Shown here one piece after another: positions 35,001-50,000 of a stretch of 64,000 nt of DNA. Origin of the DNA: Achatina immaculata (lineage: Eukaryota; Mollusca; Gastropoda; Stylommatophora; Achatinidae); the NCBI GenBank assembly GCA_009760885.1, contig CM019696.1, positions 41,172,267-41,236,266 of the forward strand, written 5' to 3'. Position 1 is the stretch's first letter; the number at the start of each line of letters is the position of its first letter. Below the pieces are notes generated by a model. It was not told the origin of the DNA, ran no database searches, and saw nothing but the letters and a program-made list of their open reading frames with translations. A program made the translations under genes and the position numbers.

Positions 35001-38000
35001 GATGGCATCTGTTGTTGGAATACTAGGACACTTGGCATCTAAACATAGCCAGGACATTCGCAAAGCTCTGATGGCTTTGTTTGAGGTGGGTTTGTTTGAT
35101 CATGTCCATGAATCTCTGCTGATCAGTAGTCTAAATAATAAAGTGGCCAGAAGATGTCGCAAAGGAAGGTTAGGAAATACAGGAACTTATAAAGTCCTTT
35201 CACAGTTTAAAATGATACAAAGGGCGTTCAGAAAGTAATGCACCACATCTTTTTTCTCAGGAGCTGTTTATTCAAAAAGCATGAAATTTATACACAATAT
35301 ACATGTATATGTCATGTAAACATTTGTATTATTCAACGTAATCCCCATCAACTTGTACTGTTTTATGGCAGTGTGAAACAGGTGCATGTATTCCTAGCTT
35401 GTACCAGATTTTCTCTTGATTATGTAGCCATTTCTTCGCTGCATGAATCACTCCTTCGTCATCTTCAAATCTTACCCCTCTGAGTGCATCTTTAAGTGGA
35501 CCAAACAGATGGAAATCAGAGGGTGCCAAATCAGGACTATAGGGTGGATGTGGTAGCACAGTCCAACCCAATTTCGTGATTGCTTCCTGTGTTGCCAGAC
35601 TTATGTGATGGCATGCATTGCTGTGAAGGTTTAATAGCCTAACAAGTGAGACAGGGATCAACATATTCCCATCATCTGTTGTACCACTGTGTAGAATAAT
35701 ACATCTGTCATGAATCATTTCTTTCAGAAATGAACTCAGATTGTACCATTTGTATACCTGGGGGGTTGGCCACCTGCAGTCTGCAGCACACTAGTATTAG
35801 TGTCATTATCGCATAATATTCTTCTTACATTCTTCCCATGCTGCTAAACTTCACATTGTAGCATGGTAGTTCGCCAGGATTTCCTGTCTTCTGCAAGTTT
35901 TTCAATCTCATCAAAGGATGTTATGCCCACTGAACTGGCCTCTCTTAACCATGTCCTCTTTAGAGTTTCACGTTCTTTTTCTTCAGCCTGTTGTGTTCCA
36001 TTTGATAGATTGTTTGGAGATCCTCAGATTGTTTCTTCTCATCACATGACCGACATATATCCGTCTTCTTTTTCTGATCATCATCCGTCTTCTTTTTCTG
36101 ATCATCAGTGAGACAGGTTGTTATTTGCTCATCTGTCTTATCTCTGCGTTGTTCTTGAATTTGTTCCACTTTATGCCAAGTATTTTCCTTAGGCATTTGT
36201 TTTCGAAAGAGTCTAATTTCTTGTCTATTTCTTTAGTTGTTTTGCAGCTTTTACATGCGTAAATGAGTGTGGATATTACATTTGAATTGAATAATCTTAA
36301 CTTGGTTTTTGTGCTTATAACTTTTGAATGCCAAGGTTCTTGAAGGTCAATGCTGCTTTTGCAATTCGAATTCTAACTTCCTTTCTGGTGTCACCATCCT
36401 GGTCTATGTAGCTGCCGAGATATGCAAAATGATTTACTTCTTTAACAGCTGTTCCTTCTACGTATATTTGTCCTTCATGGTCAGTGAGAAGTTTCATTAT
36501 TTTTGTTTTATCCTTGTTATTTTCAAGTCCTATTTTACTACCCATTGAAGACAAAGTATCTGTTTTCACTTGCATTGACTTCATCTTGTCACTGATAAGA
36601 GTTATGTCATCTGCAAAATCAAGATCTTCCAGTTGGGTCTCATGTACCCAATCAGTGCCTGTTTTACATGTGCAGCATTTTTTCATTATGAAGCCTATTG
36701 CAATTCCAAAAAAAAAGCAAAGGATAATATATATCCTTGTTTCACGCCTATATATAATATTATGTAACTGAAACAACTGTTATTCATTGTTTTGTAATAT
36801 TTTATTATTATTTCGCTCTTATATATTAGCTGTAGATATGAATGTGGCCTACTGGTTGCTCACATAAGTGGCATCCAGTCCCTTTGTAGAAAAAAAAGAT
36901 TGCCAACTGAGTCACTCCTATCTAAAAGAAAAAAAATAATGGTTATATCCCTTCGATTTTCATGTGTTGATAGAAATGTGCTGACCCCTGGTATACTTGT
37001 TTCATTGCTGAGCACATTAGCTGCTTGTTTTGTCACTGAGCCAGAGTATGATATAACGGGCATTGGAAGGTGCATGATGCAGTGCAGCCAATGTCCTTTT
37101 GAAGGTTACCACCAAAGAAATGTAAGCTGGTTGTTTTACACTTGAACAATTGAATTTTGTAAACTCAAATCAACATCCAGGTCAGTCTACAGTCTGAGTC
37201 CATGACCAGCAGGGTGACCACTCTGCCGTTCCTGCTGCAGCTGGCCTGCATGTCGGACATGTTGCTGCACCTCTTGACCGCAGATCTTGTGTCAGCATGT
37301 GAGTCAGTTTCTGAGTTTAGTTTTCCTTATTGGTTGCTGTTGCTCTCTCTGCCTGGAGCTACCAGTAGGATGCTCCAGAATTTCTAGCCTGTATGGTGAA
37401 GATGCTGTGCATTGTATCAGATGGGGAATGGGTTGCGGTGACTACAATGCAGGGAAGTGTAATGCATTTTTTTAGCAGACTTTCCTGCTGTGGGGACCCC
37501 GGTGATCCCCGCCTTGTTAGCCTGGCTGTGCCTGGTTATGTGGGTACCAAAGGAGAGGTTGGACAGTCTTTGTTGACTATGGGTTGCTGAGTATAACATT
37601 GGACAGCATCTTCACTCTCAGCTAATAGAATAAGGTAGTGTTGTCTCATGATCATTCTAGGAATTAACCACTGTAGACCAGCACAGAGATGGGGGGTACT
37701 TGAAAATACATAATGTAGGGAGAAGAGATGATTGGACTTCATCTTTGCCCCTTTCTCACTGGTAGTGCCGTTGTTAGTCTAAGAAGCATAAATTACTTCA
37801 TGTGTGCAGTATACAAGTTACTACATCAGATTTTCTTCAGTTTTGTTAACTGCAGCTGCCATGACACCTGTTTTATTCAGAAAAAAGAATCTGCTAAAAC
37901 CAAACTCCTGTCACTGAAATACTGAATGGAAGACCAACAACTAAAAAAAAAGACCTGTAAATTTAGTGTATGGAAAAAAAAGAGTGAAAACCTGTAAACC

Positions 38001-41000
38001 TTGGGATTGTAACAGGCAAAGTTATTCAGAAAATAAAAACTGAAGTTAAAAAAGATAAGAATTTGATGATCTGTGATTCAAAAGTTGAATGGCATTAAAA
38101 AAAAAAATGGAGACTAGTCAGCAAAGTTTGTGATCAAGTTTGAGAATAAATGATTCTTATAGTTATCCTAGGTATGATTGTTTTGACAACTTAGGTGTGA
38201 TTGTTGTGATGAGCCTGTTTGACTGAGTGAAGTTTTTGTTTTCAGTAACACCTGCAGTGCTCAACCAGTTGCATAGACAGTTTACTCACTGGAAGCGAGC
38301 ATCCCCTGCCGATTACACAAGGTATTACATTCACACTTTAGAACCACCCATAGTATCTTCTTATATCCTTCCTGTGCCGTTAGACATCACATAGGGCTCG
38401 CAAAGTAGTTCACCAATTTTTCCTGTCTTCGGCGAGTCTTTCAACCTCATCAAAGGTATACCCATAGTATACCAATATATAAAAAGGCCTCATTTTGTTC
38501 CAGATTTCTGAGCCATTTTTTTTTATGTAACATTGTGGTAAACACATTTCTGTGACTGTAAGAGTTCTTAAAGTTGTTTCCAAGTCTTTAGACCATATAC
38601 TATTTTTTTATGCATATAATACATACGCTATATATAGTTTATGCAAAACAAGGACCCCTGTGGCATTATATCAGTTTGCACATTGTACACAAACTTTTTT
38701 ACAGATGGTGGGGTTTATGAATAAAATATAAAGAGTAGCGTGGCCCACAACATAGAAGAGAATATGAAGGATATTGGTGTCACCAACTGGAGAGAGAAGA
38801 TAGAATAGAGAATAATGAAGGCAAACTATCTACAGCAGTGAGCCTTAATGGCTCTGAAAGCTGAAAGAGAAGAGGTTTGACCCTTAACTTTTCAGCGAAC
38901 AACTGTAGAGAAAAGACTTTACATAGAAAATGAAACTAATGTAGGAAAGAAGCTTTAAACATTTGATTTCCCTGAGATGAAAAATACAAACAAATCTTTG
39001 AAGAATGAAAAGCGAAATGCCAAGTAAATCAGAATTAACCCTTTTTTGTCCAAGTGGATGATTGTTCTGTCCATGGATAACCAAAACTATGAGGTCCAAT
39101 ATTGTGGTGAGAGTCGTCATTGTTAACAGTACGCTCTTGAAGTTCCATAAAAAATAATCAGAGTAACATCCCTTTGACGCCTCATGTGATTATTCATTTA
39201 TTACTAGCTTGTTAGTAAGTTACAATCATTTGTGTTTTTATTGCATTTTTTTCAAATTGTTAGTGTGAAATCCAGACCATAGCGAAATTTCATGATTACG
39301 TTTCTCTCTCTCTCTCTCTCTCTCTCTTATACATCTCATACACAATGCATGTGAATGTGTATACATATATACACACCTGTGTGTGTATGTACGCTTGTTA
39401 TGCTTGGTTATTTTTACAGGAAAGTTGATTTTATGCATGTGTGCATTATACACGTATGCATGTTATTAATTCATTCATTCATTTGCATGTCCCTTGTGGA
39501 ACTTTGCCTCCCAAACAGCACTCCTGTAGGCCTCTCGGTTGTGAGCAAGATGGCCTGCTGCTGCTGCATCCATTTGCAGATCGTCAACGGTGTCTTGCAG
39601 CCATCTTCGTTTTGGTCTTCCTCTCTTTCTTTTTCCCATTATGTATCCTTCCAATATGGTCTTCTCTAAATTATCATGACGTTTAATGTGTCCAAAATAT
39701 TTAAGTTTTATCTCTTTAATCCTCTTTACTAGCCAGCCTTCTTCAATATTAAGCTCTTGTAGTATAGATATATTTGTTCTTTTTTATGTCCACGATATTT
39801 GGAGAACTCTTCTGTAACAAAGGCATTTATGTGTTTCTCAGCTGTTTTGCTAAGTGTCCAGGTCTCACAGGCATATGTTGTGATTGGAAAAATGCATGCC
39901 CTTAAAAATCTTATTTTTGTGGTTCTTTCTGCTCCTCTCCACAGATTCTTTATTTGTTTTACTTTCTGAAGAGCGATAGATGTCCTCCTTTTAATTTCCC
40001 TCATTGTATCTCCATTATTAGTTAGTAGTGATACAAGATATTCAAAACTCTCCACTTCTTCCAATTTTTCCTCATTGATACATATTTCAGCTGCCTTGTT
40101 TGTTTTGTCAGTTGTCATCAATTTAGTTTTCTTTGCATTAAGATAAAGGTTCTGCTCTTCGCTGTTCTTACGGACTGACATAATTAGTTTTTTCATTCCT
40201 TTTTGTGTTGTGGACAGTAATACTGTGTCATCAGCATATCTAATCTCTGGTATTTCATAACCTCCAATTGTTATGGCATCGTAATATTCTTTGTCTACAT
40301 CTTCTCTAACATTCCTCATTATATTTTCAGTATGCAAGTTAAATAAGTAAGGTGACAATATGCACCCCTGACGGACCTCTTGTTTTATGTCAAACCAAGT
40401 TGTTGTTTCACCATTTATTCTTACTGCTGCTTGTTGGTCTAGATACAGCAGTGATGTTAATTGTATCAAATGTGTTGGAGATCCCATTATTTCCGTATGC
40501 ATGTTATGTGAGTGAAAATACAGAAATTAACTATCAAGTCATTGCCTTATGTAAGTCTTGTGGTGTTTTGCAGTTCAGCAAGCAGATTCTCTCCTCTTGT
40601 CATGGTAGTCAGCCGTGCCCCAGTTGTGCCGTATGCTGTCCAGTTCAGCCTCTGCAGCTCTTAGCCTGGTTGTTTTTGATCTGCTTCTCTCTTGATTTCA
40701 TATGTTCATCACACGACTGTTCTAGTGATGGTATTGAAGACTCTTCTGAAGAATCCATTTCCAGTCCCTTTTTAGCTATTTTATTCTTGTCTTCATGTTT
40801 TGGTTTGAGCAAGTAGATTACTATTACTTATGATCTGTGCCAGAAAAAATTCAAAATTTTTCTTAGATGGTCTTTGTGAAATGAAAATAACTTGATCATT
40901 TATACTTTGTGCCTTTTTATGGCTAAATGGCACTTGTCCAACCAGAGTCCAAAGTCCTGGTCATTATCTTGTCTTTTTTTTTTCTCTCAAGTCTAAAGTG

Positions 41001-44000
41001 CATTGTCAACTGCCTTTTGAAGGCTAACCATACAACACTGTGATAAATCATTCCACTGACATACAAACTTTACCAGGAATTTTTCTCCACATTTTCAGAT
41101 TTTATGCTATGAAGGTAAATCAGAATGGGAGTTAGAAAATGTAAATAAAATTTCTGAAAGAACAGATAGAAATCTCCTAGTAATACCCTCTGTTAGTGCC
41201 ACGGTCAGTGACGTCAGTAAGCAGAGGCAGCAGCACCGTCGCTAAGCAGCGAGCTGAGAATAGCTCATGTCAAGGCGGTTGCTATGTTGTGCGTACATAC
41301 TTCAAGAAAAAGCAAATTCTGTCATCCAGTCCTTGTCCTTGAAAGATTTGAACCTCTTGAATGTACACCATAAAATATTGCAGCATCTTCCCTAATCCTC
41401 CTTATTCCCCAGATTTGACCCTGAGTGACTTTCATCTGTTTGGTTTCTTAGAACAACATCATGGTTCTTGACTAACATGCAGGTGCAGTACATGGTGCGC
41501 CTGTAGCAGAGGAGTCTGTGCAGAGGTTTTTCTTACTGGAGTTCAAGCACAGGTTCACAGGCCAGGCAAATGTATTACAAAGCAAGGGGACTGTATTGAA
41601 AATATGGGGTTATTTGTCCTGTACTAAATAAAGTTTTGTGTAATTCACGTTTTCTGACTTTCACTCTCATATTAACTCAAAATTATTGTGACTTCTACCT
41701 GTTGTGAAATATTTAATTTCAAAAGTTATTAAATTGTTCTGTTTACTTTTAAGTGTCTGCTTTTTTTTTTTAACCTAGTTGTGTTCTCTTGCATACCTGC
41801 AGTTTTCTTTTTCTTTTTTTTTTTTAAATGTGAAGGTTAATCAGTGATCACTGTGTTTCAGTTTCTTGAACTTGGTTGTTCATCTGATCGGCAAAAGTAA
41901 GACAGGTTCTTTTGACATTGTCAGCTTTGTTCTACGCACAGCAGTCCCACAGGGTGAGCAGGCCATGTTAAATGTACTTCTTTTGAGGGGGTGGCTAGGC
42001 TAGTTGATAGTGACCTGACCCAGCATCTGAAAGGTTGCTGCCAGAATATTAGACTTAAAAAAAGAAGGGGGGGGGTGAGAAAGAACAGCTTAATTCATTA
42101 ACAGACTGACACTTGTAGCATTTCAGTTTATACCTTATTCATACAAAAACATAGGACAAATAAATATGAAAAGAAGAGAAGTTTAAATTAACATGTATGA
42201 TATGTAACATAGGAATGGAGGGGGGGAGACTTGTATGAAACCACATCTGAAAGCATCCAATACTAGTGCACTCCAGTTGACCAACCTGTAAAAATGGTAC
42301 CCTACCCGGAGTTGATGAGGAAAACTGTGATGGTGTCAAGGCACAACATTGTGTTAGATCTGGAGCAGCTTATGCTGGCAGTTTTTTTTTTTTTTTTGGT
42401 CACTGAATGAAGCAAAAAAAAAGAAGGGAGTGTGGAATACCTCTCTTCACAGACTCCACCACCTTGGGGACTATAGTGTTCCCTGCCTTGTTACCCATGC
42501 TAGGTCTTTTAATTTGAGGTATAAACAGAAGTGGAATAGGGTCTTGATCAGCTGTGGTGTGCATGTCAGCTATGAGTCACTATCATAAGCATCTTTACAC
42601 CACCACCACCACCCCCCACCTCCCTAACACACAGAAGAATACACTGAGAAGGAGGTTAGGGTTCCTGTGGTTTTGTTGGGTGCAGTGATGATGATGATGG
42701 TGATGGTGATGATGATGATCCTGCCTAACATACATTTAAATTTGTGTTTGAACTTGTTTTGTTAACTGTTAATCTTGCGTTGTTTATTTCATACGTTAGA
42801 TGAGTACAGAAGAGGGGAGATCCCTGTTGAAGAAGTGAGAGATACATGTGTGGAAGTCATGGTAAGATTTCATTGATTACAGAATCTGTGACAATTTGTC
42901 AGTGTTGAGGGAAAAAAAAAAAAGGCTGGATAAAATAAATACAAACCTAGAGAAGGCTTTTGAGGACTTTCCTTTGGTTTTTATTTAATGAGAAACTTTA
43001 AGAAAAATTTCACAAGTTTTTTTTTTTTTTGGATGCATCAGCTGTTTTCTTGTAGCGTTAAAAACTACGTGGACTGTAGAAGTCACTACACAGAGTCATT
43101 GGGTTTATAGTAGTCTTGTTTAAATGTTTTGTTAGTTTTTTAACTGATTTAGAAAGGTGTTTTTCCTTAAAACAAGGTGTCTTTCTAAAATTTTCAGCTT
43201 TGTTAGTTTTTAAACTGATTCAAACCTGCTCAGAATAAGATTGGATCAGGATCTACTGAACATTTGCATACAGAGCTGAGAGAAGATCAGTGAAAAGAGA
43301 AAATGAGAGACAGATTGTGAAGTTTTTTTTTTGTTTTTTGTTTTTAAATATGCTTAATATATGAAAATGTATACACCAGGATGGTGACACCAAAAAGAAA
43401 GTTAGAATTAGAATTGCAAAAGCAGCATTGACCTTCAAGAATCTTGAGAACATATGGCATTCAAAAGTTCTAAGCACAAAAACCAAGTTAAGATTATTCA
43501 GTTATTCAATATCTATCCTCATTTACGGATGTGAAAGCTGGAAAAACTACTAAAGAAATAGACAAGAAATTAAGACTCTTTTGAAAACAAATGCCTAAGG
43601 AAAATACTTGGTATAAAGTGGAACAAATTCAAGAACAACGCAGAGATAAGACAGATGAACAAACAACAACCTGTCTAATGGGTGATCAGAAAAAAGAAGA
43701 TGGACATATGTCGGTCATGTGATGAGAAGAAACAATCAGAGGATCTCCAAACAAGCTATCAAGTGGAACACAAGAGGTCGATCATATGGAACTCTAAAGA
43801 GGACATTGTTAAGAGAGGCCAGTTCAGTGGGCATAACATCCCTTGATGAGGTTGAAAAACTCGCCGCAGACAGGAAATCTTGGCAAACAACCATGCGGCC
43901 CACTATGTGATGTTTAGCGGCACTGGAAGGATGTAAGATAATATATGAAATAGGATTTTAACTGTTATGTTATAATGGCTAAATGATTATGGTCATTCTC

Positions 44001-47000
44001 TCATGTTCTACTACTGCCACTACTACTACTACTGTTTCTTCTGCTATAGCTTCTACCACTACATCACTACCACTACTACTGCTACTAATTATCTTCTTCT
44101 GTAATCATCATCAAGCTCTCATATCAGTAGGAACTTTTCAGCCCTGTCAGGCTTTCATAATCCTTTCCAAGTTTATTATTTAATTTTTTTTAAAATCAAG
44201 CAGTTATGTATGTTATTATTCAGATATGCTTTATCTGTGTAATGTTATGTTTCATTTTTTTTTTTTAAACAGCATATTTTGCTGTTTGAGTTACAGCGAG
44301 GTGTCCTGGCCAGGAAGCCTGATGGGCCAAACTCGGAGATTCCACTCCTAGTTGGGTTAGCCCAGCAGAACGAGTCATTGACTGACATGCTGTTACGTAG
44401 TGAGGGAAAAAGGTATTTCAACAAACTTAATACACTGCATAGTTGGGGAAGCAGGTGTTTCAACAAACTTAATACATTACATAGTTGGGGAAGCAGGTGT
44501 TTCAACAAACTTAATACATTACATAGTTGGGGAAGCAGGTGTTTCAACAAACTTAATACACTGCATAGTTCAGGAAGCAGGTATTTCAACAAACTTAATA
44601 CACTACATAGTTGGGGAAGCAGGTATTTCAACAAACTTAATACACTGCATAGTTCAGGAAGCAGGTATTTCAACAAACTTAATACACTACATAGTTGGGG
44701 AAGCAGGTATTTCAACAAACTTAATACACTGCATAGTTCAGGAAGCAGGTATTTCAACAAACTTAATACACTACATAGTTGGGGAAGCAGGTATTTCAAC
44801 AAACTTAATACACTACATAGTTGGGGAAGCAGGTATTTCAACAAACTTAATACACTACATAGTTGGGGAAGCAGGTATTTCAACAAACTTAATACACTGC
44901 ATAGTTCAGGAAGCAGGTATTTCAACAAACTTAATACACTACATAGTTGGGGAAGCAGGTATTTCAACAAACTTAATACACTGCATAGTTCAGGAAGCAG
45001 GTATTTCAACAAACTTAATACACTACATAGTTGGGGAAGCAGGTATTTCAACAAACTTAATACACTACATAGTTGGGGAAGCAGGTATTTCAACAAACTT
45101 AATACACTACATAGTTGGGGAAGCAGGTATTTCAACAAACTTAATACACTGCATAGTTGGGGAAGCAGGTGTTTCAACAAACTTAATACACTGCATAGTT
45201 CAGGAAGCAGGTATTTCAACAAACTTAATACACTACATAGTTGGGGAAGCAGGTATTTCAACAAACTTAATACATTACATAGTTCAGGAAGCAGGTATTT
45301 CAACAAACTTAATACACTACATAGTTCAGGAAGTAGGTATTTCAACAAACTTAATACACTACATAGTTCAGGAAGCAGGTATTTCAACAAACTTAATACA
45401 CTACATAGTTCAGGAAGCAGGTATTTCAACAAACTTAATACACTACATAGTTCAGGAAGTAGGTATTTCAACAAACTTAATACACTACATAGTTGGGGAA
45501 GCAGGTATTTCAACAAACTTAATACATTACATAGTTCAGGAAGCAGGTATTTCAACAAATTATTCAATTTAAATGTATTATCCACCTGTATTTATGAATA
45601 TGAAAACTGCAAAACAACTAAAGAAATAGAAAACAAATTAGACTCTTTTGAAACCAAATGTTTACGGCTCTGTATACAATGGAACTATTGCAAAACCAGC
45701 ACAGAGATAAAGAAGGTGAGCACACAACAACAACCCAGTCTCAGTAGTGGTAAAAAAAAAAGGACATGGACATGGGATGAGAAGAAACAGAGGATTCCAA
45801 AACTATCAAATGGGACACAACAGGACAGATAAAAGGAGGTCGGTCATGTGAAACTGAAAAGAGAATGTTGTTGAGAGAGGCAAAATTAGTGGACATAAGA
45901 CCACTTGACACAGGTGAAAAACTCACCAAAAACAGAAAAAAAAAACATGGTGAACTACAGTGCGAGCCATGTGTGATGTTAAACAGCTTGGGAAAGATGT
46001 AAAATGTAAGAAAAACAGGTATTCAAAAAAATGTTCTTGTGGCTCAGTGTGTCCAATATTGTAACATATTTATTATGTGTTTGATTGCAAGGGAGAGATG
46101 TATTTCAATAGATTAATTGTATGTTGAGCATCATTTATGTAATTCTAGAATTTATAATACTTTGTCAGTTATCTTCAGTGCAAATGTAAAATTTGTGTGT
46201 ATTCTGTCAACAGAGTCCCCTGGCTGCAGAAACTGTTAACATTCACAGCCATCCAAACAGGAGAAGCATGTGCAGCTTCTATCTTAGCATCTGTTGTTTT
46301 TTCTGTCCAGGCACAGAATCAGGTAACAGATATGTGTGCTTGTTTGTTCCTTCATTCCTTCCCTCCTTTGTCTGTCTGTCCATCCGTGTAACATAAACCC
46401 TTCCATGTCTGACTTGAGCATGGATGTATCCAGATCTGCAGTGACATACTTTCTCAGACTGAAGTATTTGGTGCTAGTCCTGCAGCCATTGTACGCCCTC
46501 CGTCTGATCCCGCTGTGAAGTTGTGTGCTTGGTGCACAGTGCATGAGAGGTATCACATCGGAAAAGGTGGAGAATATTTGCTGCACAATGAGGTATACTG
46601 GAGTACTCAGTACACATAGTAGTCAGTGGATCAAGGTAAAATAGAACACCATATTCAACTCAGTTCCTGATTATGAGACTTTGTTCAAATATTCAATGGG
46701 TTAACCAAAACAAAAAATTCCAGCTTAAATAATACTTGACTGCTCTCATTGATTAGGGATACATGTTTGTTAATCATTCTCACTTTTTTTTTTTATGTTT
46801 CCCCGTCGTGACATAGTCCATTACATATATAACTGGTTTTTAATGTGAATATTTAATTCTCTTAAAATACTAACAATGTAAAGTGCATTCTGGTGACCCA
46901 CATTTTGAATGTGGATGTCTCCCTTTTTTTTTTTTAGAAAACATTCATGTATTTATTGTCTGCAGGAATTATTTGGTATGATTAGGTTGTAATTTAATTG

Positions 47001-50000
47001 TGGCAAGACAATGGCTGTTATATTTCTCTTTGGATTTTTATCTGTCAGAGGATCTTCATTGTAATACAGTCATGAAACCTTCTGCTAGCTTTTTGATTAT
47101 ATAATATTAGACATTCATTATCATTACCGTATAGATCAGAGGAGAGCATGACATGACGGAAAAAAATAGAAGCATGGGCTTGTGATAAAGCCCACTCATC
47201 TCATTAGACATGTCAAAAATATGAAATAAGAAAAGAGTAATAAAATATGAAAAGAATAATAAAATAAGAAAAGAATTATGAAATAGAAGAGAATAATAAA
47301 ATATGAAATAAGAAGAGAATAATAAAATATGAAATAAGAAAGGAGTAATAAAATATGAAGTAAGAGAAGAGTAATAAAATATGAAATAAGAGGAGAGTGA
47401 TAAAGTATTAAATAAGAAAAGAATGATAAAATAGGAAATAGGTAAAGAATGATAAAATAGGAAATAGTAAAAGAATGATAAAATGTGAAATAGAAAAATA
47501 GTGATAAAATGTGACAGGAAAATAATGATAAAATGTGACATAGGAAAAGATTGATGACATGTGAAATAGGAACAGAATGATAAAATGTGAAATATCAAAA
47601 TAATGTTAAAGTGTGAAATATCAAAATAATGATAAAATGTGAAATATCAAACGAATGATAAAATGTGAAATAGGAAAAGAATGGTAAACTGTGAAATAGG
47701 AAAAAATTGGTAAACTGTGAAATAGGAAAGGAATGGTAAACTGAAATGGGAAAAAATGGTAAACTGTGAAATAGGAAAATAATGGTAAACTGTGAAATAG
47801 GAAAAGAATGATAAAATGTGAAATAGAAAATGAAGAATAAAATAAAAACAGAATTTCAGATTTTTTAACATAGACAGCAAAAGCAGAATATCAGGTTGTT
47901 CTCATGTGCAGCTCATTACTCTTTATGAATAAACTTCATTTTTTTCCATTCAGATGTTTCATCAGTGGGACAAATGAATAAATTTTATATAGTGAAACTG
48001 TATTTTCATGTTTTCTTATTATTGTTCAAGATTCACTGAATGTAAATGGTTTAAAAGTTTTATATTTCTCATTGGTCTTTTTTTCCAACCTGTTGGTTTT
48101 GTTAGGAAAAGGTTATAAGCATCACACTCTTATATCAGCCAGGATAGGTAAAGGTTCCCATGCCATTAAGCCATATTGGGGATACAGTGTTTGGCTCGTA
48201 TTTCCAAGGCCATCAGCAGGTGAAAGTGTGGTGTGGTCAGTATCACGGCTGACTGCATTTACCTCCCCAGATTTCTCCGGTTCCCATTTTTAGAGGCTGG
48301 GTGGACCCCGGGGCCCTTTTGATGTGCAGCAGAAAAAATTTTGTGCTGGGATTTGAACCCAATACCACTAGATTTGCTAATGAAGTAAGGATGTAAAGGA
48401 TTGTAGATGCAGTATATACTTTGCCAAATTGTATAGATTTTTTTTTATAGATGACGCATTTGTTGTGACAAAGATTTACAGAAAATTTGTACATGACATA
48501 TTCTGTGCCAAGTTTTATAAAAAAAAAAAATCTGTGGATGATATTTGTGTAATGTTGTTATGCAGTTGTTCTGTGTATTATTTAAAAAATTCTGGTTTTC
48601 TTTCTGAAACAATTTCACAGCTTAGAGTCTTCTATCAGTTGAAGGAAGGGATAGAGCTTGGAATACCTACGGTTGTACAAGCAACTTTGCTGTATATCTT
48701 TAACAAGCTTGAGACATCATCATCTACATCTGCACAGTTGTCCTTGTCTTCTCACCAATTGTCAGCATCCCCAACACATCACCTGCTACAGGTGCTTAAA
48801 AACCTGGAGAGAATTGTGTGCGTGGAGAAAGTGAAAATTAAAAACAGGGTTATATCTTGCAGGTAAAGAGAATGGAGTTTTTGAGAAAGTAGGAGAAGGC
48901 TTGTTTTCTTAATTTTGGTTATCACTGTCATGAAATTTTAAAGAGCTGTCGTCATCGCACGCAGAGCAAGCCTCGGTGGAAGGGAGATCTCAGTATGGTG
49001 CATGCACTCTGCTGCAGCGGCAAGTGCCCTGACTGAATGGAAGTGGCAAATTTAGAAAGGGGCAGAATCCACTATCTTCAGTTCAAGAAGCTGCATCATT
49101 ATTGATTCAACCATTCCTGCTCCAGGATTCAGCCATCTCCACTACAACATTCAGCCATTCTTGCTCTAAGATTCAGCCATTCCTGCTCCTAAATTCAGCC
49201 ATTTCTGCTCTTATATTTAGCCATTCCTAGATACAGCTGGAAGCCCCATGTGCCCTGGGCACTTAAGGTTCAGAGAGAGAGAGAGAGATACAGCTGGAGT
49301 AGTAGCTAGATTCCTCATAATATTCTGAGCTGCCCAACTAGTTTTCATTTAATGTTACAACTGATTTCATGTTAAGAAGATAAAACGCTCAGATGTAATG
49401 ACATAGTAGTCAGTGACTAATAAGTGACTGCTGACCAAGACCCTGTTCTAATTTTGTCCGGTGCTTTCGGTAACAGACAGTAACCTGGTCAAGTGAATAG
49501 GGATCGAAATGGGAAGGCAGACTTGGTCCTGAAAAATGCATGCAGGCTGAAGCTGAATGTGTTTTGGGCTGAAGGGAGCAGATATCACAATCAGTTGCAA
49601 ATTGTCACACAATGCAACCAATGTCCTTTTGAGGGCAAATGCAAATGAAGAAGAATTCCCATGTATTTATGCATTTTGTTTTGTCTTTCTGCCAGTATTA
49701 TTCTGTGTGTAAGACAGTATTGTTTCATATTAATATCTCATTGTTAGTTTTCCCTGTGCAATTTATTTTTTTTTGTGTCGTTATATTTCACTATTCACAT
49801 TTCTGATTCACATGCTGAATCCAGCATTTGTTTGAATACACTGAGACAGAATGAAACTGACGCTGGTTCATTTATATAATTAACTTTGATCTGTTAGCAG
49901 TATGCCCTCTAAGGTTTAGTCCTTGTTGCGCAGAATTTTCGACCTGTGGGCAAATGTGCATGCTAACGTCAGATTACAGAGTATAATTTAAAGTTCTCAT

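Noticed and set aside
40508..40816. Coding exon in intron 8
   Set aside because: The frame is a continuation out of a retroelement's opposite strand, with no splice sites or similarity, and would break the INTS5 phase.
44245..45832. Long ORFs of 390-517 codons on both strands across the intron-11 array
   Set aside because: They follow from a stop-free 42-bp period. As free-standing genes they have no support; only the in-frame link to exon 11 is of interest and is reported as a finding.
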